This document shows positions 46,607 to 57,100 of a stretch of 64,000 nucleotides of DNA, in pieces. Origin of the DNA: Plumapathes pennacea (lineage: Eukaryota > Cnidaria > Anthozoa > Antipatharia > Myriopathidae); contig OZ038464.1 in the NCBI GenBank assembly GCA_964036295.1, positions 4,281,501-4,345,500 of the forward strand. Direction: 5' to 3'. Within the stretch, counting starts at the first letter, position 1; each line of letters begins with the position of its first letter. The position numbers were made by a program, and so were the translations under genes. The notes under the pieces are model-generated. The model saw only the letters and a program-made list of their open reading frames with translations, was not told the DNA's origin and ran no database searches.

Positions 46607-48740
46607 GCTATTATAGTTAATGGTAACCTTAAAGATAGAATTAAAAGGCATATACCCTCTTCAAGAAGTATTCTTTGATGTCTTCACAACCTTTGGGTAA
46701 AGCCAGAACGACATCTCTCAGGAGCCACACGAAGAAGGGAAAAGTTCTGTGCAGGGTTCCAGTTGACGACCCCATTTGAACACGCTCCGATAACTTTGTG
46801 ATAAAGCTGTATCCTAGTTAAGGTTTAGGTTCTGTATACTTCCCCGAGAAAGAGAGAGACTGAATGAGACAGATCAGTAACAAAGAACGAAAATTAGAAT
46901 GCATCTGATAAAAAAAATAGTCGATTGAATTCAATGATATATCTATAAATTATACTATAGACGTGTATGTGCTATTTTGCTGTAACTATTTCCCAAAAAG
47001 TCTTCAAGTTATATTTCTAAAACGAATGCAAGTGTTTGATGAGGTTGCAAAGACGGAGAGCGATGAAGGAGGCCAAATGCTTTTATTGCTTCGAGGTGTT
47101 TGGAATTCCTGATCAAAGACAAAGCACGACTTTTTAAATGACTTTTCATGGCTCAAACACTCGAGCCAGTGTTTGCCGCTGTATCAAAACTCGGATTGCC
47201 ACCTGACTAAATGCAGTGCGCTGATTGGCTCATAAAATCATGAATTATTAAGGATTTGAAAGCAAAAGGAAAAAAAAAAGGAGAAAGCCAGGGAGGGAGG
47301 TAAAACTAGAAGTACACACTGGGCTGAGGAGACAAAATTAGTGAACACAAGAAAAGGGATGACTACAGATTGTGGCGTATGTACGAAACGAGAGAAACTC
47401 GATATAGGTTTTTTTTGTCTTTTTGCTTGTTTACGAAATTGAATTTTCTAAAGATACTCGAGGTCCTCCAGGTCTTTTCTGGTTGGTACCCCAGCTGAGT
47501 TGTAAATCAACACAGAGGCCAGCAAAACTGTGAGTGTGAAAATCCTGTGATCGTCTGTTTTTTCTCCGCTGACGGCATCGATGCCTTCAGAGTCCAGTAG
47601 AACCACATTGAGCTCTCTCCCATTCTGATCCTGCGAGGCCAATCAGAAATATTTTTTGTTGTATATGTGCGATACATTTATACTCGTCTAAAGCAAGGGC
47701 ATGATTGCTACGAGGATCAGCTTATATGTGACTTTTTTAGGCCCGAACATAAGCTTAGCATGCGCCTCTGACTATGCACTGCAACTTAGTTCGAAAATAA
47801 TGAAACTGTACGTTTGATTTTATGACGCCTATGTGTTAGTCGGTGTTCTGTGTATACACCGTTGATATCCTGGGCTTTCTACAAGATTTGAGCCGACGGA
47901 AAGCTTAGAAAAGAATTAATCTGCGTAATAAGCTAAGCCGTTTGTTCCTTCCTCGGTTCTTGACTTTAATACTAAGGGGCCCTCTCAGGCAATTGATTGT
48001 TTTTGTTTACATCTGTAAATATAATTAAAAGATTTGGCTGAATTTGGTTTCCAACACGAAATTGCGTAAAGGATCAAAAGAAAAATAGGCAAGTAGCACT
48101 TTTAGGTGAAAAGAAACCGTATTGTTCTGCTCAAACGAGTCGGATGGAAGTGGATTGCTGTTCATCTTTCGACTTCCGGGGGCCCTAAAAATGGCGGATC
48201 AAGGAGTTCGGCGCGTAAAGGACTGTGGGTGAGAGGGCCCATTTAATATAGTTAATATTTTTAGTCTATATTTCTCTGTCAACTTCGTTTTGTGTGCTTT
48301 TACGTTAATAACATCATGTCCCGCTTCTTCCGATTTCCACCGTGCTGTTCGTCTGTATGCCCTGGTCCTACTTCAACAAACGTACTTCGTGTAACTATGC
48401 ACTAAAACTCGTAATTTATGAATCTTCTGTCGTGTACCTTGTATTTCTCGGGCACAATCCACATCCAAATGCCCATGGTCTCAGGGTCCAGACTGTGTCC
48501 AAGCGGAAAAACTTCTCCTTGCTCGAAAGCTTTGCTCAAAATGTACGATTTTCCTTTCCGGCAAGGTCCAGCGATGGACACCACACATACGGGACCTTTG
48601 ATTTGTCGCAGCCTTTCTAGCGCCGTGTCTGTGACGCACAAGACTTCACGATCCTGTTCTTCGTTCTGGGAGTACTCTCCCGTCAGGGGATCCCAGGAGC
48701 AGTTGTTTGGCAGGCATAGTGGAACGGCTTGACTTTCCAT
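41335..48740 (-). CDS. Guanylate-binding protein B (polybasic CSIM CaaX terminus)
   Basis: GBP-class GTPase of 641 residues in ten coding exons: 48740-48438, 47630-47458, 46806-46656, 46552-46279, 45844-45549, 44427-44173, 43852-43730, 43316-43269, 42524-42357, 41469-41335. G1 GPCRKGKS (58-65), switch threonine in DPETMGIW, G3 DSEG (114-117), LLRD (187-190). The helical middle domain starts near GFDAFKLPPP. The C-terminal third is a charged coiled coil. The protein ends PKKKKK-CSIM: a CaaX box with X = Met, which normally directs farnesylation, behind a lysine patch like the polybasic region of human GBP1. The Met at MESQ was chosen because the paralogue starts MEGQ and because an acceptor (TTTCATTTAAG) lies just upstream, so translation begins in exon 2. 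Degenerate copies of parts of exons 5 and 6 lie nearby. Confidence 0.94.
41845..41872. repeat. Poly-G tract in the last intron of GBP B
   Basis: GGGGAGGTGGGGGGGTGG grades into an uninterrupted G run. A second G run lies at 42206-42220. Confidence 0.9.
42680..42862. mobile_element. TTAACCCTTTCACTC-family MITE, diverged copy
   Basis: Has GTGATCAACTTCAATTTTCT near the left end and GGGAGAATTTGTATTTTGAA then AAAGGGTTAA at the right. Lies in GBP-B intron 8. Confidence 0.55.
44055..44142 (-). pseudogene. Decayed partial duplicate of GBP-B exon 6
   Basis: On the plus strand, CTTTGTCGCCCTGGCTAGAC then AAAACTCTCCTGGCAAGGGA and ATATGCTCCAAAGATCT parallels CTTTGGCGCCCTTGGCCTGA, AAAACTCTCCTGAATAAGAG and ATATGCACCAATGATCT in the real exon (44173-44427). 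It lies just downstream (sense) of the exon donor and has indels and no donor. Confidence 0.6.
45895..46107 (-). pseudogene. Decayed partial duplicate of the GBP-B exon 5 boundary
   Basis: Just upstream (sense) of exon 5, the sequence AGAACTGTCCTTTGGTGTAT...CTAAAGCTTGCAAAATAAG parallels the exon's GGAACTGTCCCGGGCGTATT...CCAAAGCTTGCAAAAGAAG. The frame reads LQALVTTTKKLFKSSEYTKG against LQALAAMTEIYVKALNTPGT in the real copy. It then stops, so it is a non-functional exon relic. Confidence 0.65.
47976..48240. mobile_element. ~265 bp element with GGGCCCTCTCA ends in GBP-B intron 1
   Basis: GGGCCCTCTCAGGCAATTG at the left and GTGGGTGAGAGGGCCC at the right form imperfect terminal inverted repeats. 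No open frame. Confidence 0.5.
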
Positions 48741-49243
48741 AACTCTCAACTTAAATGAAAGTAAAATTACCTGGCCTAGCTGCGATTCATAAAACGTACG
48801 TATGCTTGCATGCGATAAAGTGTTGCCGGTGATTATGTACCGATCAACTTAAAAGCTTCAGCGCACGCCTCCCGCGCCCCACCCCACTCGCTCCGAGCTG
48901 ATCCTCGGAAATTTGAAATTTGACTTTCTCGGTTGTCAAATCTGTCACTCTTGGGCCAAAGAGTTTGTTCGAATACCCCGCCCTAAAGCTTGATTCAGAA
49001 ACATAATGTGCCAACCCCGAAAAAAATAGTTTTAACAAATAAACCCTCTCAGAAATTGACTTGTTTGTGGTGAAACGCGCGCACGAGATTAGCGATGGTA
49101 GTTGGTAATATATTATTTAGGAGTCGGATTCCTTAAAGTTTAGGATGGGACGAGTTGAAATTCCCGACCTCTATGTGGTTCTAATCAGATGCCTAGGGCC
49201 AGAGCACTCCGTCAAGTACCCAGGGTTGAATTGAAGTTTCGAA

Positions 49244-49453
49244 TTAACCCTTTCACTCTCAAGAGTGATCAACTTCAATTTTCTCCTTCAGTTTCTCACC
49301 AGAAATATATAACACAGTAAGGAGAGCTTGGCTTTTGATAACTTGCTCGCATGAAATCTGATTGAACTATCGATTCTCACTACATCATTCATACATTTTC
49401 TTCTTAAAAGGTTGGGAGAATCTGTATTTTGAGCTTGGGAGTGAAAGGGTTAA
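49244..49453. mobile_element. TTAACCCTTTCACTC-family MITE, most complete copy
   Basis: Runs from TTAACCCTTTCACTCTCAAG to CTTGGGAGTGAAAGGGTTAA (inverted ends), 210 bp, with the family body GATCAACTTCAATTTTCTCC. Between GBP genes B and C, in the predicted 5' intron of B. Confidence 0.75.
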
Positions 49454-49938
49454 GTCATTTGCGGGCACGTGTGACGTTGACATATACAGTATTTCTTCCC
49501 TTGTACGTAACAGTAAACTTTAAATTCAAACACTTTGTTTGATTGTGGTTGTGCTTCTTGTAAATTGTGAGTGCGTTCAAAGAAACAGCTCAAGATTTTG
49601 TGATTGGCACTGAACTAAAAATAAAAACAAATGTGATAGTGATTTCCATGACTGAGCATTGCGTCATGATAAAGTACACAGCAAAAAGCCGGAAGTAATA
49701 TAACAAAAGCTTACTAAGCCTTGTGCATGGCGTGACACGAATCCTTAAATCATTCACCGCTTTCTTATTTTTTATCCTTTAACTGCCAAAGGCTAGAAAA
49801 CATACACCTTTACTACCAAATGAACTGTTGATGAACAAGGATTGCTTGAATTTTTAAAGGGAAGTGACATTTCTTAGCTTTCTTGTACACAGAAACCGAA
49901 AGTAACATGGCAAATGGTTTGAACCCAGGAGTGTGAAC

Positions 49939-50179
49939 AGTAGGTTGGTTGTGATCGTCCGGGTTAGAGTAGTCTCCAGAAAGACTGTTGTTGGTGACTG
50001 ACGTTTCGACTACCTGAGCTCACTTCAACAACCAGACATATATACCGCCATCTGACGAATACTTTCACTTTACTCTGAAGATGACTTAACTTCCGCTCAG
50101 GTAGTCGAAACGTCAGTCACCAACAACAGTCTTTCTGGAGACTACTCCGCTAACCCGGACGATCACAACCAACCTACTG
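49939..50179. mobile_element. 241 bp foldback element with ~80 bp arms
   Basis: Starts AGTAGGTTGGTTGTGATCGT and ends with ACGATCACAACCAACCTACT. The arms stay complementary through GTCCGGGTTAG, GGAGACTACT and GACGTTTCGACTACCTGAG. A shortened relative lies at 62222-62357. Confidence 0.75.
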
Positions 50180-50601
50180 AAACCGAAAGTGTTAACGTAA
50201 GCAGCAGTTTCGCTTTTGTTATGAGCAAGGCGGAATGAACATGAACTGTACACACTATATCTCTTTTAGCGTGTTAAGAAGAAAAACAAGTTTGGTCTGA
50301 GGTAATTCGACCATGTACAAGCAAGTTTCCTGTTCATGGTTCGGCTGATAGGAACAGGTCAGACAGCGGTAGTCGGGTAAATAACAGAGTTAGGACAAAG
50401 TTGAACGGTAGAAGATACAAATGTTTCCAAGATTTAATGATGTCCTTAAATTGTGTTTCCGATTTGCGTTAAAGACTATCACTAAACCGTCGAAGCAAAT
50501 CTTGAATTTTCCAAATTATGAGTTATGTCGTGACAAAATAGAATGCCTAACATTTAGGTCATTGTTTTATATGTTTTAATAGTAGAGTCATGGTAACTTA
50601 C

Positions 50602-50770
50602 CTTGTAGATGAAACAAACGCGGTGCTATGTAGCGACGGTCACCCAGCTGAATGATAAAACTTCTAAATGAGCGAGAGTAGATAGACCTGATACTGTCAT
50701 GTGAAAATACGGGGAAATACCGAACAAGTTCCCAGAAAAATGACGTCATCCATCGTGGAGCCAAATGCAT
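50602..50770 (-). promoter_or_regulatory. Predicted promoter and 5' UTR exon of GBP gene B
   Basis: On the minus strand a TATAAAA box (50796-50802) is followed about 165-195 bp later by a strong donor CTACAAG|GTAAGTTA at 50602/50601. Gene B's first coding exon has an acceptor just before its ATG. Together these predict a leader exon of about 165 nt and a 1.85 kb first intron, the same layout as vertebrate GBP genes. The open frame through the leader is not the GBP frame. The transcription start is inferred from the TATA position. Confidence 0.5.
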
Positions 50771-51053
50771 GTTCAAAATGCAAACGGAAAATGCTTTTTA
50801 TAATGTGTTACTTGTTCTGTGTTTACTTTGTATTAGCGTGTATAATATCGACGTATTGTGGTCCGTTCAAAAATTATGAGTAATGGCTGGGAAACGACAA
50901 CGAGCTTGATAGACTGGACTTGGTTGCATCAAGTTATATCGACTCTTTGGCCCCGTTACATGGAGCTGTCCCGGCCCCGGGTACCTGGCTGATAAGCTTG
51001 GTACTAGCAGCATAGTTCATTGCAGCACCGCTATATTTCGGGTGTGTGTGGTG

Positions 51054-51055
51054 GT

Positions 51056-51086
<31 letters not shown>
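51054..51086 (+). repeat. Poly-G tract (~30 G)
   Basis: Nearly uninterrupted G run preceded by GTGTGTGTGGTGG, between genes B and C. Confidence 0.95.
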
Positions 51087-51583
51087 GGGGAACTTAAAAT
51101 TCTTGGTATGCTTTTATTGGTATCTTTTAAGAATCAAAACACGCTCGAGCCATCATTATGTGGGAGTACCCCTCCCTCCCGCTATATCATCCCAAAATCC
51201 GTAGTCTTCTTATGGCTCCGCTATGTGAAATGTTGTAGCTGTTGACGTTTATTGATTGATGTTTCGCTTTAAGTGTGAACTTTATTTATAGCGCAGTTTT
51301 CCGACTTTAATTGTGCAGCTAAAACCGTACAAAATATCACTTTGTGCCTTCATCAAATTTTATTTGTCTTGATCACAAGTTCTAGTATCAATCTTTGATT
51401 TTAGTTACCTTTTGAGTGTTTGTTATCATTCAAACAAAACAAATGTTAGAATCCGTGAAGGGAAAGGATATCAGAAAAAAAGATGTTAAGCATTAGCTCG
51501 AATCCTTACATGATCAAAACGAAACTTTTGCTTTCCGCTTGAACTCCCGATTAATGCTTCAATACATCTGTAGACCAACTCGT

Positions 51584-54095
51584 CTACAAAATGACGCAAC
51601 CACCCGACTCTTCTACTTGTGGTGGAGGTCTTGAAGCAAGAATTGTTATCTGCTCCTGAAGCCTCTGAATCTCTGCATTCCTGCTCACCATGGATTTGTT
51701 CATTCGCTCCAATGCTTCCTGTAAAAAAAAGGAAAAAATAGTAACAAGAGAAGCGATAAATTTCTTCTTAATAATAGCTTCTAACTTGCTAGTTTCCTGA
51801 AGTTGCTTATAATATATACTTTTAAAAATGACACCTTCCTTTAGTCCTTTTTGACGGTTTACGACCGTTATGTCACAAAGGGTTTTTTCGTCATTGGCTA
51901 CGAGTGGTTAATCTGTTTAATCTGCTATCCTTAATTTTTCACGGTTTTATTTTATAACATGCGTAATAGACACAAAAACCAAAACGAACAAGAATAGAAA
52001 TAATGCGGAATTCTATAAGATAAATGAATGAATGAATGGTGTCTATTTAAAATCGGCATTCTATCAATAAAATGTCACCTCCAGGGTCTTGTTTTGGCTC
52101 AGCATGGCTTCCCTGTCTTGTTTGATTTGTTCCATGTTGGCTGTCATCATGTTCCTCATTTGCTCACGTTGAGTCTCCATGTTCTCTCTGAACTGTTCCT
52201 CCAATCGTATGCGGTCTTCTTCTTGCTTTTCTTTCAACAGTTCCATCTAAAAATCATGAAAGTTTGAAAGAAGCGACAAATATATATTTTTAATGCAAAT
52301 AATTGTGCAATCTTCTAGTTTGCTTTCCTGAAGTTGTTATAATGTGCCTTAAGAATGACAGAGCCTCTGCCCTTTGATCCTTAGCTTGTGATTCTAGATT
52401 GCTAAGGGGCCATTTCAACAAAACAATTACAAGTGTATTTTACGAGTTGGACCAATTTTCTCACACATTAAAACACATGCTAATCTAATTATAAGACCGC
52501 CAAATAATGTTCCAGTCACGTTTGTGAGACCTATATCTGGAACCTTTTCCAGACTTCTGTAAAATTAGATTCCGCTTGAGGCCCGGGGGGATACTCATAA
52601 ACTTTGGTACGGGAAGGCTCCGCCTGGACGTTCAACCCCTTACCCTTTCAAATACCCTTTTTGGGTCAAAATCGGGACCCTTTCATATACCTCCAGTAAA
52701 AGATTTGATTGTTCTATTACACCGACAAAGCGCCTGACAGGATGTTGTACTCCGAATGAAACATGAAAATCTTGAATTAAGATGTAGTTGTTCCATGGCG
52801 GAGTTTCCGGTTTTCGCACCCCTTTCAAATACCAACGTGATTCAACATCACTCGACGTGGTTAGTGTTTTAGTGACCCTTTCAAATACCAAAAATGACAC
52901 TTTCCCATACCCTATCTAATACTTGAGTCAAAAAAAGGGACCCATTTCGGGCGGGACCTCCCCGTATAGCCGATCATAGGGAGTATCCCCCCCCCCTCCC
53001 CCCCCCCCCCCCCCCCCCCCCGTGGGCTTGAGGAAAACATATGGGTGATGTGGGAGAATAACTAAAATACTGATGCTGCCAAAATATGGACTAACCTCTC
53101 TTTCTTTCCTCTTGCGTTCCTGTTCCAAACGCTTATTTTCTTCCTAAAAATATTAGACATTTTTTCTAGTGTTCCTTTTGATAAGCGGCCTAAGATGATG
53201 TATATTTTCTAATGAAACGAGTATAATTAATAAAAACAGTTTAATAATTAATGCCATGCTTCATTGTCCACTCACTGGCAAGCACTTAGAAGGTAGTTAT
53301 TGTAATGAAGACATAGTTATAGGTTCAGTTGAATTGGACTGATCGAAAGGGTTAAGGTGGATGCATTATTAAATGTGCCACACTGTTGTATTCTTGCAAT
53401 TTCGTGTCAACCCACGGCCGATTACAATTTTACCGGAAGGCATAGATATTATCACTGGGTTTTCTCCAATCCTTCACCGCTACTACCAACAATCACATAG
53501 GTGCGATTTGCCAACACCAACGTAAAAGGTGAGGGCTGGTAAACTTCAAACAAACCATAAAGAAGACTGCCACCGGCCGCATGGGATTGTATTCACAAAA
53601 CGACCCTGATTTATGAAAGACTAAGGCCCGTTTTAGACGCCGCTCCCCACATGCGCCAAACTTAATACAAATGAGTAAAAACCACTGTATGAGTTAATTT
53701 GCATTAGGTTCGGCATGTGCGAGGAGCGGCGTTGGGTAACTTTCCCTCGTTTTTTAAGTTTTGTCTTATTTTTAAACAAGAAGTGGTACGTAACTCATCT
53801 TGTTTGAAAGTAAGAAAAATGTTGAAAAAAAAACCTTTCCCTCTGACGTTAAGAGTATCACACAAGTCCTACCTCCATTCTACGTCTCTTTTCTTCGTCT
53901 GCTGCTCTTGCAGCTCGCTGCTGGGCGAGTTTCTCGTCGTAATCTTTCAACTGCTGCAGATGGTCAACGTGTTTCTCCATTTCGGCTTTCAATTCCTGAA
54001 TTTAAGACACGATTAGCTACTCAGCACACCTGTTTTCATACGGAAATACATATTTTTTGTCAATCAAGTCGTTCTTAGAAAGAATAAAACTAGGA

Positions 54096-54153
<58 letters not shown>

Positions 54154-57100
54154 TATAAAGCATAATGACATCGTAGTTATTTGAATTATGGTAACTCCTC
54201 CTGCAACAATTCAAGCCTTATCCATATTGTACAGAGGTTTTCGGATAGCTGCCGAATCAAAGTAATTGTGTGATTGCTATAATGATGCGTTTGCTTCGCT
54301 TTTGGATTGGTCCCTCTTGTCCAATCAGGAAGCGATCGTGTCACTAATTGGAATTCTCGCATATTAACCAAATTCTATGGCTCATGGATCTCCAGTTTAA
54401 GGTTAAACTAATCGCAAATTTGTTTGGCTTCTGGTTAGTTAAACATGTTTTCTTACAATCTTTGTAATTGATGAGCTATTACAAACACATAATGATCTTG
54501 CATAGATTTTATCGATTACCGTATTTAGTTGGCTAAGCTACTTACCGGATGGAAGTTAAAGAAGGCTCTGGCACACACATCCTTGGCTCCCTTTGCCTGG
54601 TTTTTGAATCCCGTCTCGATAGCAGAGTAGGCCTCTATGATCTCGGTGAACGTCACTTTAGCTCCCTCAGAACTGATCAGTTGCGCGAGGACTGGTTCTA
54701 AGTGCTGCTTCTTGAGACTTTGCAACAAGTCAACACAGAAGTCTTCTGTTGCTCGATCGTTCTTCTGTTGCCAAATGGACAAATTTTCCTCTGCTTTGTC
54801 CTGGACAAACGAAACGAAGAAATTAATTGCAGGGGACGAAAAACTGCACTTCGTGTTTTGTGTGCATTTGCGCGCCCGCGATGAAGTCGTCTCGCGGTAT
54901 GCTTTGTATACGTACAGTATATAGGGTTTTACATAATAGAAAGCAACCGAATTCCTCTGTGCCCTGTAGTTATAGAAACGCGCGGGCATTTGAGAGAGCA
55001 CGAGGGACGGGGACGTGTTGAGTTAAAATGCTCCAATCAGTTTGCTTGTAATATAGACCTGTTCTAGATTTTATAAAATGACATACTACAATTTCCTAAA
55101 GGTGTGTTTTCATTGCACGAAAAAGGAATTGTTCTCCAATTAAAAGTCACAAATGACTTAAATAAAGAAACCTTAAACTAAACATGCAATTGTGTGTTCA
55201 TTAAATATACGTTTTTTTGTTCTTTTTTTGACAAGTTTTAACCTAAAACTATAAAGACTTTTAAAAATTGTTAAAACTTTAAAAAAAAAAAAAAAAAAGT
55301 TATGGACATATATGTCTCACCTTCCAGTCGGTTAGATATGCGTTAACATGGATGGCAGAAATACCCCGTGTTTCTTCCTCAAAAAGTGCCAGGCCCCTCT
55401 CAAGCGCGTCCTGATGACTTCTGCGCAACTCATCTGAGTCACACGGCAGCAGATCCTTGACTTGTGACGTCATAATGTCGTTGTAGAGACCAAACGCCGC
55501 ATTTGTGGCTTCAGTGCATTTGTTCTGGACAAATGTCTCCCAAGTGCTCTTGATATTGGGAACTGTCCCCGGAGTGTTGAGAGCATCAACGTAAAGTTCT
55601 GCCATGGCTGCCAAAGCTAGAAAAAGGTGCGAGATCAAGATAGCTAAGGCCCTCTTAAACTTCCATTTGATTGGATGTCATTTGCTCAACCAATCAGCGC
55701 CCAAACAAATGCAATCAGGAAGAAAAAGCCCATGAAGCTTGGTTACTATCATAGCTGATAAATCAGGACACGTCAGCCATATAAGATTACAACAGATTAG
55801 AATGTTCCGCCCTAGTCTGCTCGCAGCCGTTTTTGTGGCACCTTGTGCCCCTCGGTTACGACCACAAAAACGGCTGCAAGCAGACTAATTCCGCCCCAAA
55901 GGGTATCGTTTTCAAGTATTTTAGCCTGAAATAGGGTATAGATTTTGCCATCTTTTATCGGGTGCACATTTCTGGGGTACAGGTCTGAAATAGGACGAAA
56001 GTTAGTATATATTGGTCTGAAATAGGGCTGCACACTCCCACCAAATAATACTAAGAGTTCCCTTCCCTCTGATTGTCTGTGATATGATATACACGTCGAA
56101 CGGGTAGCAAAATATTGCATTTGTTATGACAATTTGCATATCACGTAAAGTACCTTCTCCTGTGACAAGCTCTCCATCGGTGAAGCTCCGTTTTGGTATT
56201 AACCTCTGCTTTAAATTTGCGGAAAACTCATCTACTCCTTTCAGGAATTCTTTGTTAACGCCATCGGCTCCCGCGCTGTTCATGTTCTGCGTTACTTTGG
56301 GGTCAGTGGATGGAGGCGGCAATTTAAATGCGTCGAATCCTGGGAAGAAGCTCAAGATGCTTTCTGCCGCTTGTGTTGCCGTGTCCTTTTCGTCAGATCC
56401 TGTTTGAGCCTTAGGCGACTTGAATACCTGTACACATCAAAACATCATCAGCACCCGCATCTACTTCAAAATGACTTGTCTTTTTTGGGGGTGGGGGGGA
56501 GGGGGGGGGGGGGGGGGGGCTGAGGGAACAATGTCAGCTTCCATTGATAACAGCCTTCACAGCTGACGGAACTATAACCGGCGTTAAACTTAAAAAAAAA
56601 AACCTTATTATTCAATGAAGGATCGACGGTTTCGGCTCGTGTGTGGTTGATAGGCTTATTTAGAGCCAGTTTATGTTATTTATTATGGTTAACAATTTGA
56701 AATCCAACATATTCTATGGAATTAATTTACTAAATTCCCCACGCTAAGGTACCTCTGTTCATTCTGAGTGCCAAAATAGCTACCAATGTATGTTCCTGGC
56801 AAGTGGGGAAGGGGGAGTGGTAGAAATACATCGACCTTTTCATGGATTTAATTAAAATATTAAGTTTAGCCCGGCTATGAAAAGTGCGGCGTCTAAACTG
56901 GACCTTAGTAAACGTAACAGAATAACAACTGGAAAGCTGTAAACGCCCCGGGGGAGGGGGGGGGGGGGTACTCCCTATGATCGGCTATACGGGGAGGCTC
57001 CGCCCGAAAGGGGTGTATTTTTACGATCGAGGTATAAAAAAGGTATAGGAAAATGACGTTTTTAGGTATTTTAAAGGGTCAATAAAAAGGGTGGAGCGAG

